A stretch of 32,926 nt of DNA, taken from Euryarchaeota archaeon Ods01. GTDB taxonomy: Archaea; Halobacteriota; Halobacteria; Halobacteriales; Halorutilaceae. The stretch spans positions 1 through 32,926 of the forward strand of contig JAQZCZ010000014.1 of NCBI GenBank assembly GCA_028751095.1, in the 5' to 3' direction. The notes beneath the pieces were generated by a model. That model saw nothing but the letters and a program-made list of their open reading frames with translations. It did no database searches and was not told the origin of the DNA. Below, piece by piece: positions 7,504 to 20,046 of this stretch. The translations under genes were made by a program, and so were the position numbers. Each line of letters begins with the position of its first letter. Positions within the stretch are counted from its first letter, which is position 1.

Positions 7504-7935
7504 TTACGAGAGAGTCCGGTAGAGTAGGTAGGCGGCAAGTGCCAAGATTGCAACAGGTACGAGGAAACGGGCGGATATCTTGATGAGCGCTCCCGCCACA
7601 GGTAAGAAGATACCGCCTAGGACAAGCGCGACGGCGACGATGCCGCCTATCTTCAGGTACTTGCGTGTGTCGCGTGAGTTTTCGACAGGAACGGCTTCCT
7701 CGTCGGCGTTTTCGAACTCGTCGATGGGTACGTCGTCCTCGACTACTTCGCCGGAGTCGAGCATCTCCTGTATCTCTCCGACGGTCCGATATGTCTCAAC
7801 GCCTTCTTCCAACGTCTCCACCGTCACTACCTCCTCCTCTTCCTCAGCGCGTATATCGACGACCCTGTAGGTCAGGTCGAGTTCAAGGTTGGTGTAGACA
7901 TCACCGACTTCTACCACGTCTTTGTTTCGTGTCAC
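7504..7935 (-). CDS. Small membrane protein of unknown function downstream of gyrA
   Basis: This 143-aa protein has an acidic cytoplasmic N-terminal domain of about 90 residues, with strands around LTYRVVDIRAEEEEEVVTVE and a helix EIQEMLDSGEV. Two hydrophobic helices (about residues 96-114 and 121-139) close the C-terminus. It lies 18 bases downstream of gyrA and 32 bases upstream of purO, so it is probably in the same transcript. I recognise no family. No catalytic motif is visible. Confidence 0.75.
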   Translation of the reverse strand: MTRNKDVVEVGDVYTNLELDLTYRVVDIRAEEEEEVVTVETLEEGVETYRTVGEIQEMLDSGEVVEDDVPIDEFENADEEAVPVENSRDTRKYLKIGGIVAVALVLGGIFLPVAGALIKISARFLVPVAILALAAYLLYRTLS

Positions 7936-7953
7936 GGTGTTTCAAGCCTTTCG

Positions 7954-12345
<4,392 letters not shown>

Positions 12346-12449
12346 CATTGTACGGTACCCAAATAACCTAACTAACAATACGTGAGGAACTGACTTAAGA
12401 CTACCGTTCCGGCATATTCTTACCGTACTATATATTCCGGAAATTAACC

Positions 12450-12728
12450 CTATGCTTCGAGATAACGTTCGCGGACGCGCTCGTCGACAGCACGGAAACC
12501 CTCACCTAAGGCGCTCCAGAAGTCGACGATATCCTCGTACTCCTCCTGCTCAACGTGTTCCATTACGTCGCCGAAGGTCGTCTCGCTCTCGTGGCTCAGC
12601 ATTATTTCGCGGTCGGAGAAACGCGAGACGAGGTCGTCCTTGTTCGTCGGGAAGTCGTCCTCCTCTATCCAGTTTGCGACGGCAGACATACCGTACGACT
12701 TGCCGTCGTCCGGTTCGTTTATTGGCAT
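12450..12728 (-). CDS. Small acidic haloarchaeal protein (DUF5789/DUF2795-like)
   Basis: This 92-aa acidic protein contains the pattern IEEDDFPTNKDDLVSRFSD followed by a TFGDVMEHV helix. It resembles the small haloarchaeal DUF5789/DUF2795-like proteins, which lack an assigned function. There is no membrane segment. The start at ATG 12728 follows a short gap after ubaA on the same strand, so the two may share a transcript. The match is by recalled pattern only, so the family call is tentative; the gene itself is well supported by composition. Confidence 0.7.
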   Translation of the reverse strand: MPINEPDDGKSYGMSAVANWIEEDDFPTNKDDLVSRFSDREIMLSHESETTFGDVMEHVEQEEYEDIVDFWSALGEGFRAVDERVRERYLEA

Positions 12729-12773
12729 GTAGACGGGTAGGGAAGACAGGTTAATTAAACGTCCGTTTCGCGC

Positions 12774-13634
12774 TCAGTCGTCCGCCTCGCCCGCTATAGC
12801 CTCTTCGTCGTCGCCGGTCGGAATCGAACACGACTGGCTGTACTCGACATCGTGGACAGACTCTATCTCGGGGTCGTCGGAACAGACGGGACAGTCGGGG
12901 TCCTTCCGTATCTCGACCTCGTCGAACGACATGTCGAGGCTGTCGTAGAACAGCATCCTGCCGTCGAGAGACCGCCCCTTCCCGAGTACGTGTTTGACGA
13001 CCTCTGTCGCCTGTATGACTCCGATTATACCTGGAAGGACGCCTATGACGCCCGCGGCGGAACAGTTGGGCACCATGCCTTCGGGCGGCGCTTCGGGGAA
13101 CATACACCGGTAACACGGACCGTCGGGGTCGGTAAATGTCGTGACCTGACCCTCGAACTTGAAGATAGCGCCGTGCGAGAACGGCTTTCCGGCGAGTGTA
13201 CAGGCGTCGTTTACGAGGTAACGCGTCGCGAAGTTGTCTGTGCCGTCAACCACGAAGTCGTAGTCGGCGATAAGTTCCTCTATGTTTCCGGCGTTTACGC
13301 GAGTATCGTGCTTCTCGACCGTCACGTCGGGGTTTAGCTGGTTGACGAACTCCTCGGCAGAGTCAACCTTCTTCCGTCCGATGTCGTCGTCGCCGTGAAT
13401 CACCTGACGCTGGAGATTCGAACGCTCAACCTCGTCGTCGTCGACAATGCCGAGAGTACCTACCCCTGCCGCGGCAAGGTACTGTATGATAGGAGAGCCA
13501 AGACCTCCCGCACCGATACACAGAACACGCGTATTGAGGAGCTTGCCCTGTCCCTCAGGTCCTACTTCGTCTAAGATTACGTGACGTGAGTACCTGTCTA
13601 CCTGCTCGCCGTCTAGCTTCGCTGGCTCTGTCAT
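12774..13634 (-). CDS. ubaA: E1-like SAMP-activating enzyme UbaA (MoeB/ThiF family)
   Basis: This enzyme adenylates the C-terminal glycine of ubiquitin-like SAMP proteins. In haloarchaea it serves both protein conjugation (sampylation) and sulphur transfer for molybdopterin and tRNA thiolation. Of its 286 aa, residues 41-48 are the ATP-binding GAGGLGSP. Asp66 and Arg71 follow in DDDEVERSNLQRQ. The zinc site is CYRC (174-177) plus CPVC (248-251), and the probable catalytic cysteine is Cys191 in PNCSAAGV. There is no rhodanese domain. A C-terminal acidic extension ends in EAIAGEADD. Bacterial MoeB is the main alternative name; archaeal context favours UbaA. Confidence 0.92.
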   Translation of the reverse strand: MTEPAKLDGEQVDRYSRHVILDEVGPEGQGKLLNTRVLCIGAGGLGSPIIQYLAAAGVGTLGIVDDDEVERSNLQRQVIHGDDDIGRKKVDSAEEFVNQLNPDVTVEKHDTRVNAGNIEELIADYDFVVDGTDNFATRYLVNDACTLAGKPFSHGAIFKFEGQVTTFTDPDGPCYRCMFPEAPPEGMVPNCSAAGVIGVLPGIIGVIQATEVVKHVLGKGRSLDGRMLFYDSLDMSFDEVEIRKDPDCPVCSDDPEIESVHDVEYSQSCSIPTGDDEEAIAGEADD

Positions 13635-13691
13635 TACCTGATGTACGGGATATGCATTAATTACGGTTGTGGTACCGGCAGAACATGCGCG

Positions 13692-15515
13692 TCAGCGCGT
13701 GAACCTTGACGGACAGAGACAGCCCTCCGTCTCCGCGCCTCCGTGACGTGAACCCGAGGCGGTGGCTCGGCGCAGGTCGGCGTTGGTTAGGTCGACACGT
13801 GTCATTCTCGCACCGTCGAAGGAGGCGTTGACCGCGGTCGACGCGCCCAGTTCGGCGTTGTGCAGGTCGGCGTCGCTCATGTCAGCGTCATTCAGGTTTG
13901 CACGCGTCATGTTCGCGGCTGTCAGGGACGAGTCCCGCATACGGACGCCGCGCATCTCAGCGCCGGCGAAGTCGGCGGCTGAGGCGACAACCCCTTCGGC
14001 TTCGGAGTCTTTGAGAGTCGCTTCCGAGATATCAGCGTGCCGTAGGTTAGCGCCGGTCAGGTTAGCGTCGGTCGCGTTCGCGCGCCGCATCTCGGCGTCG
14101 CTGAGGTCAGCGTCCGAAAGGTTGGTTCCGGTCAGGTCTGCGCCCGTCAGGTTCGCGTCGCCGAGGTCCTTGCCGGACAGGTCGACGCCAGAAAGGTCGA
14201 CGTTCGGAGCGACCGGATGGGTTCCGAAGACGGTGTCGTAGCCGCGCGCGACCGAGGCGTTGACGAAGTAGGTGCGCCGGTTCGGAACCGTGAATCCCTC
14301 CTTCACCGTTCCCCACTCATCCGTGACTACGACGGAGGTTAGACAGTCCGTCTCAACGAACGTCCCTGTGGCGTTCTCCTCGGTTCCGATAACGTAGCAC
14401 AAAGGACTGACATCGGTGACGTGGACGGCTTCGAGCAGGAACTCGTCGGCAAAACCGAACGAGGCGTCGTATGCGTCGGCTTCGGCGTGTTCAACCGCGT
14501 ACTCCTCGGCAGGCAGATAGGGTTCGGGCTGGTCGGGACGGTCGACATCGGCGTAGCTACCTAACGGGACGGAGACGGAAAGAAACGCCAGTCCGATACC
14601 GGCAAAGACGGCGACGGCGACAGCGACGACGGCGAGACGGACGAGGCTATCGAGCCACCGCACCGAAAATCGGTAGAGTACGACGGGCACGGTTACGGTC
14701 CATACGACCGAAGCGACGGTGACGAGATATACCGCGTACGGGGCGACGGCGTCGAAGTCGAGAAAGCCGGAAACCGCGTCAGCCGCGTACAACGGGAGTC
14801 CGACGACAGCCAAGCCATGAGCGAAGACGCCGAAAGCGGCGTGGACCTCGCCGACCGCCGACTCGCCGAAACGGAACCCCGGGAAGGCGACAAATACGGC
14901 AAAGCTGAGGACGACGGCGGCGTAGAAGAACAGTACGGAAAGCGATAGGGAGGAATCTGGGCTGACGAGAAGACGCGGTCCGTCAAGGGCACGCCGTACC
15001 GACGACGCTATGACGGCGGTCAGGAAGACGAGGAAAGCCGCGACGAGGACGAAGACGGGAGGGCTTGCAGTGTAGCACGGCGTATGGCTACCGCAACGTT
15101 CGAGAGAGAGCAGGACGTAGATTAGCGCCGGTCCGACGCTCACGAGGGACCAGACCGGTAAGTCGTTGAGACAGAAACGGCGGGGGTCCGTGACACGCCG
15201 AAGGTCCACGGCGGTCAGGTCTACCGTCAGCCCGTCTGCGACGAAACGGCGGACAAGATAGACAGGAGCGGCTACGAAAGGCGTGAGAAAGACGGCGGCG
15301 TATAACCAGCGCCGTTCGCCTTGAGAGTAGAAGACGAGCGCCGACGCCGCACCGGCGGCAACGAGAATACAGAGAGCCAGAACGCCGGAGAAGATAGACA
15401 CGAGGTCCGACTCAACGACGACAGAAACCGTAGCCGCCGCGGCGAACAGGACCGTCGCGGCTACGGTCAAAACGTGGAACTTTTCCATGACTCTGTCTCG
15501 TGTCTCCTTCGACAT
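13692..15515 (-). CDS. Multi-pass membrane protein with C-terminal pentapeptide-repeat domain
   Basis: This is a 607-aa protein. The N-terminal 320 residues contain about eight or nine hydrophobic segments. A soluble region of about 110 residues follows, and then about 29 pentapeptide repeats (residues 439-585) of the A(D/N)LxX type, such as ANLTGADLTGTNLSDADLS. These repeats fold as a right-handed quadrilateral beta helix. The tail has CLC near the C-terminus. The ORF track starts six codons earlier, but ATG at 15515 has a strong GGAGGT seven bases upstream. The gene is divergent from hisC. Soluble pentapeptide proteins such as Qnr and MfpA bind gyrase; this one is membrane-bound, so that role is not implied. 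Function unknown. Confidence 0.85.
   Translation of the reverse strand: MSKETRDRVMEKFHVLTVAATVLFAAAATVSVVVESDLVSIFSGVLALCILVAAGAASALVFYSQGERRWLYAAVFLTPFVAAPVYLVRRFVADGLTVDLTAVDLRRVTDPRRFCLNDLPVWSLVSVGPALIYVLLSLERCGSHTPCYTASPPVFVLVAAFLVFLTAVIASSVRRALDGPRLLVSPDSSLSLSVLFFYAAVVLSFAVFVAFPGFRFGESAVGEVHAAFGVFAHGLAVVGLPLYAADAVSGFLDFDAVAPYAVYLVTVASVVWTVTVPVVLYRFSVRWLDSLVRLAVVAVAVAVFAGIGLAFLSVSVPLGSYADVDRPDQPEPYLPAEEYAVEHAEADAYDASFGFADEFLLEAVHVTDVSPLCYVIGTEENATGTFVETDCLTSVVVTDEWGTVKEGFTVPNRRTYFVNASVARGYDTVFGTHPVAPNVDLSGVDLSGKDLGDANLTGADLTGTNLSDADLSDAEMRRANATDANLTGANLRHADISEATLKDSEAEGVVASAADFAGAEMRGVRMRDSSLTAANMTRANLNDADMSDADLHNAELGASTAVNASFDGARMTRVDLTNADLRRATASGSRHGGAETEGCLCPSRFTR
13761..14201 (-). repeat. 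Array of about 29 pentapeptide repeats
   Basis: Successive five-residue units with a small residue at i-2 and Leu/Met/Phe at i are encoded by GC-rich degenerate DNA units of 15 bases. The register is kept almost throughout. The middle units (SEAEGVVASAADF) are the least regular. Confidence 0.85.
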
Positions 15516-15533
15516 AAGACTGACCTCCATCAC

Positions 15534-15546
15534 TTTATTTATTATA
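15534..15546. promoter_or_regulatory. Shared AT-rich element between hisC and the pentapeptide-repeat gene
   Basis: TTTATTTATTATA is centred 29 bases upstream of the hisC ATG and 19-31 bases upstream of the divergent ATG at 15515. It is an ideal TATA position for a leaderless hisC mRNA. The opposite gene has its own GGAGGT ribosome binding site at 15523-15528. One element may serve both directions. Confidence 0.5.
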
Positions 15547-15568
15547 GACCGACGCCTGCCACAACGTA

Positions 15569-16654
15569 ATGAACCTGCTCAGGGACCTTTCGGCGCTCGA
15601 AGAGTACGTCCCGGGACGCGGAGTCGACGAGGTCGCGCGCGAACACGGTCTCGACCCCGACGACCTCGCTAAGCTTGCGTCGAACGAAAACCCGCTCGGT
15701 CCGCCGCCTGCCGCAGAAGAAGCTATACACGAGGCGGCGGAAGGCGTCAACGTCTATCCGACCGCCCTCCATAACGACGTACGTGACGAGGTTGCCGAAG
15801 CACTCGACGCGCCAGCCGAGAACGTCGTCCTCGGTCCAGGCGCGGACGGCGTCTTCGATACTGTCGGACGCGCGGTTCTCGAAGACGGAGACGGCGTCCT
15901 GACGCCCGAACCCGGCTTCTCGTACTACGGAATGTCGGCACGGAACCTCGGCGGATACGAGAGTAGCTACCCGTTACGCGACGGCGACGGGTTCGAGTAC
16001 GACGCCGAACGTATCGTCGATACCTACGACGGCGAGAAGGTCGTCTATATCACCGCGCCGAACAACCCGACCGGCACGGACACGACGCTCGAAACCGTCG
16101 AGCGGGTCGCCGACGGTGTCGAAGGAATCGTCTTCGTAGACGAAGCATACTGGGAGTTCTCTGACCGTCCGACCGCAGTCCCCCTCGCTCTCGAACGCGA
16201 CGACGTGGCGGTAGCGCGGACCTTCTCGAAGGCGTACGGACTCGCGGGTCTGCGTGTCGGATACGGTGTCCTGCCCGACAAACTCGCCAGCGCCTACCGC
16301 AAGGTCGTCACGCCGTTCTGTGTCGGTAGCGTCTCCCTCTATGCCGCACGCGGGGCGCTCGGCGACGACGAACACCGGCGCGAAACTATCGAACTCGCAC
16401 GATGGGGACGCGACTACATGAGCGAGGAACTCGAACCGCCGACGTACGAGAGCCACGGTAACTTCGTCCTCGCCGACGTTTCGCCGATGGACGCGGGAGA
16501 GGTCGCCGCCGAGCTGGAACGACGGGGTGTCATCGTCCGCGACACGACCTCGTTCGGTCTACCGTCGTGCATACGCGTCTCGGTTGGGACGCGCGACGAG
16601 ACACGGCGCGCTGTCGAGGAGATAAACTACGTATACGAGGAGGGTACGGCGTGA
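15569..16654 (+). CDS. hisC: Histidinol-phosphate aminotransferase
   Basis: HisC is a fold-type I PLP enzyme that converts imidazole-acetol phosphate and glutamate to histidinol phosphate in histidine synthesis. The 361-aa protein has LASNENPLG (37-44), NNPTGT (165-170), DEAYWEF (191-197), the PLP lysine 221 in FSKAYGLAGLR, and Arg229. The ATG at 15569 is set by the TATA box at leaderless spacing. The stop overlaps the GTG of the next gene by four bases. Other his genes are not in the window. Aromatic aminotransferase activity is possible within the subgroup. Confidence 0.93.
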   Translation: MNLLRDLSALEEYVPGRGVDEVAREHGLDPDDLAKLASNENPLGPPPAAEEAIHEAAEGVNVYPTALHNDVRDEVAEALDAPAENVVLGPGADGVFDTVGRAVLEDGDGVLTPEPGFSYYGMSARNLGGYESSYPLRDGDGFEYDAERIVDTYDGEKVVYITAPNNPTGTDTTLETVERVADGVEGIVFVDEAYWEFSDRPTAVPLALERDDVAVARTFSKAYGLAGLRVGYGVLPDKLASAYRKVVTPFCVGSVSLYAARGALGDDEHRRETIELARWGRDYMSEELEPPTYESHGNFVLADVSPMDAGEVAAELERRGVIVRDTTSFGLPSCIRVSVGTRDETRRAVEEINYVYEEGTA

Positions 16655-17157
16655 GAATAGCCGTAACAGGAACACCCGGGGTCGGAAAGACAACGGTAGC
16701 ACGCCGTCTCGCCGACCGCCGCGGCGTCGAGTACGTCGACGTTACCCAAGAGGTACGCGAAGGAGCGTCGGCGGGGCACGACGCTGACAGGAACGTTCCC
16801 GTCGCCGACATCGATGCTCTCGAAGACTCCCTACCCGACGACGGCGTCCTCGACGGACATATCGCACACCGTCTCGACGCCGACTACGCCGTCGTCCTTC
16901 GGTGCAAGCCAAGCGCGCTCCGGAAACGCCTCGAAGAACGCGGCTGGGAACGCGACAAGGTACGCGAAAACGTCGAGGCGGAGGCTCTCGACGTTGTCTT
17001 AGCCGAAGCGCTCGCCGAGGAGATACCGGTCTTCGAGTGGGACACGACCGACGCGACACCGGACGAGACGGTCGAACGGGTCGCCGAAGCTGTCGAGGAA
17101 CGGGAGGAGAGACACGGCGTCGTCGACTGGTCGGCGCATATCGGGGGTGTCCGGTGA
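16651..17157 (+). CDS. Fap7/AK6-type adenylate kinase
   Basis: This 168-aa P-loop kinase starts MRIAVTGTPGVGKTT, with Walker A GTPGVGKT at residues 7-14. Its size and motifs fit the archaeal Fap7/AK6 family, which has adenylate kinase activity and helps ribosomal small-subunit maturation through uS11. GTG at 16651 is the correct start: it overlaps the hisC stop as GTGA and puts the P-loop at the N-terminus, whereas the ORF track extends 28 codons into hisC. The stop shares one base with the next ATG (TGATG). The biological role is taken from the family. Confidence 0.88.
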   Translation: MRIAVTGTPGVGKTTVARRLADRRGVEYVDVTQEVREGASAGHDADRNVPVADIDALEDSLPDDGVLDGHIAHRLDADYAVVLRCKPSALRKRLEERGWERDKVRENVEAEALDVVLAEALAEEIPVFEWDTTDATPDETVERVAEAVEEREERHGVVDWSAHIGGVR

Positions 17158-17771
17158 TGCTCGCCGAACTCGACGAGACGGCGGAACGCGCCTTCGAACC
17201 CGTCGTCGGAGCCTTCGAACGCGTCGGCGCTACGCCTAATCAGGTATCGGTCCTGTCGTTCGTCGTCGCCGTCGCCGCCGCCGGAGCCTTCTACGCCGCA
17301 ACACCGGAGACGTACGTCACGGGCGCTCTCCTCGTTGCCCTGAGCGGTCTTCTCGACGCCGTCGACGGTCAGTTGGCGCGCCGGATGGGGACGGCGAGCG
17401 CACAGGGCGACATGCTCGACCACACTCTCGACCGTTACTCCGACCTTGTCCTGCTCATCGGAATCGCGGGAGGACTCGACGCATGGGCGCTCGGTCTGTT
17501 CGCGGTTACGGGCGTCTTCCTGACCTCCTACATGGGAACGCAGGCACAGGCTGTCGGCGCGGGACGTGACTACGGAGGCGCTCTCGGACGCGCCGACAGA
17601 ATAGTCCTCATCATCGTCGTCGGCGCGCTCCACCCGTTCGTGCCTGTCGTCGCCGGAGCCGAGGAGGTCGCAGGCTTCGTCGCCTTCGAGTGGCTCCTGA
17701 TACTGTTCGCCGTCGTCGGTAACGTAACCGCACTCCAGCGTTTCTGGGCGTCGTGGAAGGAGCTTTCGTAA
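17157..17771 (+). CDS. CDP-alcohol phosphatidyltransferase, probably archaetidylinositol phosphate synthase
   Basis: This 204-aa integral membrane enzyme carries the diagnostic CDP-OH-P motif DAVDGQLARRMGTASAQGD followed by LDHTLDRYSD. These aspartates hold the metal and displace CMP from a CDP-archaeol donor. Haloarchaeal proteins of this size next to a Fap7-like gene are usually annotated as archaetidylinositol phosphate synthase. About five hydrophobic segments follow. The ATG at 17157 overlaps the upstream stop; GTG three bases earlier is an alternative. The acceptor alcohol (inositol phosphate, glycerol phosphate or serine) cannot be read from the motif alone. Confidence 0.88.
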   Translation: MLAELDETAERAFEPVVGAFERVGATPNQVSVLSFVVAVAAAGAFYAATPETYVTGALLVALSGLLDAVDGQLARRMGTASAQGDMLDHTLDRYSDLVLLIGIAGGLDAWALGLFAVTGVFLTSYMGTQAQAVGAGRDYGGALGRADRIVLIIVVGALHPFVPVVAGAEEVAGFVAFEWLLILFAVVGNVTALQRFWASWKELS

Positions 17772-17780
17772 ACCTCGCCC

Positions 17781-17953
17781 GTATGTAAAATAGCTGTTTT
17801 CGCCTACGTCAGCTACTTGTTCGGACGCCGACTACCATCACGTGATGGCAAGCCGACAGGGCTACGCAACGAGATTTAACCACTCCGTGAGACAGCGAAA
17901 AGAACGAAAGAAGTTTGACGGCGAAGAACCCGTACACGTTTGTAAAATGAGCT
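17781..17953 (+). repeat. Pair of imperfect direct repeats around an intergenic gap
   Basis: GTATGTAAAATAGCT (17781-17795) and GTTTGTAAAATGAGCT (17938-17953) match at nearly all positions and lie about 157 bases apart in the 212-base gap between two genes. Both could be regulator sites or the second could be part of the promoter of the next operon. No coding sequence is evident in this gap. Confidence 0.4.
17835..17848. promoter_or_regulatory. Perfect 14-base palindrome CCATCACGTGATGG
   Basis: A perfect inverted repeat with no spacer lies in the middle of the same intergenic gap, about 135 bases upstream of the Yip1-like gene. It resembles an operator for a dimeric regulator. It is too short to be a convincing terminator and has no T-run. 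Confidence 0.4.
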
Positions 17954-17959
17954 TTACAG
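17952..17959 (+). promoter_or_regulatory. TATA-like box for the Yip1/ABC operon
   Basis: CTTTACAG is centred about 29 bases upstream of the ATG at 17984, the leaderless spacing. Confidence 0.35.
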
Positions 17960-17983
17960 AGGCGTTTTTCGGGAGCGAGTAGA

Positions 17984-18625
17984 ATGCCTAAGCTAACTGA
18001 CCTCGTTATCAACCCCGACGCATTCTTTGAGGAGGAGGCGGAAAGCCCGCGCTTCCTCCTGCCGGCTGGCATCGTCCTCATAGCCGGTATCGTCGAACTC
18101 GCGGGCGGGGTTTACACGAGCAGATACGTCGCTTCCGCAACCGAAGGGGACGGAGTCGGAACGGGAGCAACCGTCCTGTTCTCACTCCCATCGGTACTGG
18201 CGCCTTTCGTGGGCTGGCTCGTCGTCGGTGCGGTTCTCGTCGCCATCACCATCTACTTTGGCGGCGAAGGAAACGCTTCTGGCACGGTCAAGATCGCAGG
18301 ATGGGGCTTCGTACCGTCGGTAGTCGGTTCCCTCGTCGGTCTCGGCGTCATGGTGTACGTCCTGAGCGGGACGGAGCCGTCGGGTATAGAGGAGGCGGTC
18401 AATATGCAGATGGAAGCCAACGAAGCGGTCGAGTCAGCTGAGATGCGTGCGTTGAGATACACGCTCGTGGCGTGGCAGGGCTACCTCTGGACGTTCGGCG
18501 TCAGCCATGTCCGTAACGTCAAACTCCGTAGCGCCGCTGTCGCCGGAGGTGCCGCGGCGGCGTTGGTGGTACTCTGGAACGCGTACGGCGGCACCACATT
18601 ACTCCGTATAACCGAGGTACTATGA
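17984..18625 (+). CDS. Yip1-domain membrane protein
   Basis: This 213-aa protein begins TDLVINPDAFFEEE, the soluble N-terminal signature of archaeal Yip1-domain proteins. Five hydrophobic segments follow (about residues 24-42, 64-90, 102-124, 155-172 and 183-200). The family is implicated in membrane trafficking in eukaryotes; in archaea the role is unknown. Its stop overlaps the next ATG by four bases (ATGA), so it is co-translated with the CARDB-like surface protein and ABC exporter. It contains one of only two GATC sites in the window. Confidence 0.82.
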   Translation: MPKLTDLVINPDAFFEEEAESPRFLLPAGIVLIAGIVELAGGVYTSRYVASATEGDGVGTGATVLFSLPSVLAPFVGWLVVGAVLVAITIYFGGEGNASGTVKIAGWGFVPSVVGSLVGLGVMVYVLSGTEPSGIEEAVNMQMEANEAVESAEMRALRYTLVAWQGYLWTFGVSHVRNVKLRSAAVAGGAAAALVVLWNAYGGTTLLRITEVL

Positions 18626-20046
18626 CAAGAACTAAACTAACATTCGTAGTCGTACTGTTCGCAGTAGCGCTCGGAACACCCGTCGTCGGAGCGGACGGCG
18701 AAGGCATACATATATCCGAGGTGAACGTGACGCCCGAGACGCCTGAGGTAGACGAGTCAGTCACGGTCACCGCGACGGTCAAGAACGACGGGAACGAAAG
18801 GTTCGACCTGAGTCAGGTAAGGCTGATACGTTGGGACGAGTCCGAGACAGTTACCGCGACCAACCTCGGCACCGTATCGCCTGACGAGGAGATAGAAGTT
18901 CCCCTGACCGTCAGCTTCAGTTCGGAAGGTACGAAGGAGTTCGTCGTCCGCGCGAGCGGTCGGTCGAGTAGTATAGGCTCGGTTGAGTATCCCGTAACGG
19001 TTGAGGTAGGCGGGAGTCAGGCGAACGTCGATACGGATGTCGGCGAAGCCGCGGCAGGCGCTTGGGTGCCTCTCGATGTCGAGGTTTCGAACGGCGGCAA
19101 CGACGAGATACGTAACGTCCGCGTCGAAGCATCGGGCTACGGCGTCGAGACTCAGGAGGGTGGCTTCGTCTCCAACGTCTCGGCGGGAGGTACCAAAACA
19201 GTCCGTCTGTACGTGATGTCGGATACTGCGGGCGAAGAAACAGTTACTACGTCCGTCAGATACACCAACTCAGACGGAAACAGCCTGACGGTCGAAAGAG
19301 ACGAGACGGTCGAGTTCGAGGAGAGCGACCACGAACTCCGTCTTCAGGCTGAGACCTCCGAGAACGGTATCGAAGCCACCGTTGTCAACGTCGGGAACGC
19401 CGCGGTACAGGACGTTCTCGTCGAAGGAGGAGCGGAGGTCGTCCCCGTGGAGATAGAGTATGTCGACCCCAAGTCGTCGGAGACGGTTGAACTTAACGTA
19501 ACGGGGGTTCAGGAGGAACGTGACATCGACCTGTCGGCTTCGTACGACCTCGGCGACGAACGACGCAACGCCGACGCGACGGTAGGGTACGCGCCCGAGT
19601 CGGACGTTCGTCTCACCGGCGTCTCGGTCAACGGGGCGGGGACGGTCACGATAACCGGTAGCGCGAGCAACGTCGGTGTCGAAGACGCCGACAGCGTCCT
19701 GCTTGCCGTCGAGGATACCGAGGGCGTGGAACCCGCGCCGCCTCAGTCGGACTACTTCGTCGGAACCGTACCCGCAAGCGACTTCGGAACGTTCGAGCTT
19801 AACGCTCAGGTGACCGACAACGTCTCGGAGATACCCGTAGAGGTTCGATACGTCTCCGACGGCGAGCGGTTCGAACGTACCGAGTACGTCTCGTACGGCG
19901 ACGATGGCGGCTTCGGCGGCGCCGCGGCAGGACCGAACGAAGCCGAGATACCTGAGGACGACGGCGGATTACCGACATGGGTTATCGCCGCCCTCATCGT
20001 CGGCGTCGTCGCGGTGATGGCGTACGGCTGGAGGAAACGGGAATGA
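18622..20046 (+). CDS. Secreted, C-terminally anchored protein with CARDB-like beta domains
   Basis: This 474-aa protein has a Sec-type signal peptide (residues 1-24, ending near VVGADG). Three or more Ig-like domains of the CARDB/NEW3 type follow, visible as ETPEVDESVTVTATVKNDG, then AGAWVPLDVEVSNGGND and NGIEATVVNVGNAAVQ. A C-terminal membrane helix WVIAALIVGVVAVMAYG follows, with a basic WRKRE tail on the inside. It is preceded by a short acidic Gly-rich linker. It overlaps both neighbours by four bases. Secreted proteins of this type fused by operon to MacB-like transporters may act as their extracytoplasmic partner; this is inference. Confidence 0.85.
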   Translation: MTRTKLTFVVVLFAVALGTPVVGADGEGIHISEVNVTPETPEVDESVTVTATVKNDGNERFDLSQVRLIRWDESETVTATNLGTVSPDEEIEVPLTVSFSSEGTKEFVVRASGRSSSIGSVEYPVTVEVGGSQANVDTDVGEAAAGAWVPLDVEVSNGGNDEIRNVRVEASGYGVETQEGGFVSNVSAGGTKTVRLYVMSDTAGEETVTTSVRYTNSDGNSLTVERDETVEFEESDHELRLQAETSENGIEATVVNVGNAAVQDVLVEGGAEVVPVEIEYVDPKSSETVELNVTGVQEERDIDLSASYDLGDERRNADATVGYAPESDVRLTGVSVNGAGTVTITGSASNVGVEDADSVLLAVEDTEGVEPAPPQSDYFVGTVPASDFGTFELNAQVTDNVSEIPVEVRYVSDGERFERTEYVSYGDDGGFGGAAAGPNEAEIPEDDGGLPTWVIAALIVGVVAVMAYGWRKRE

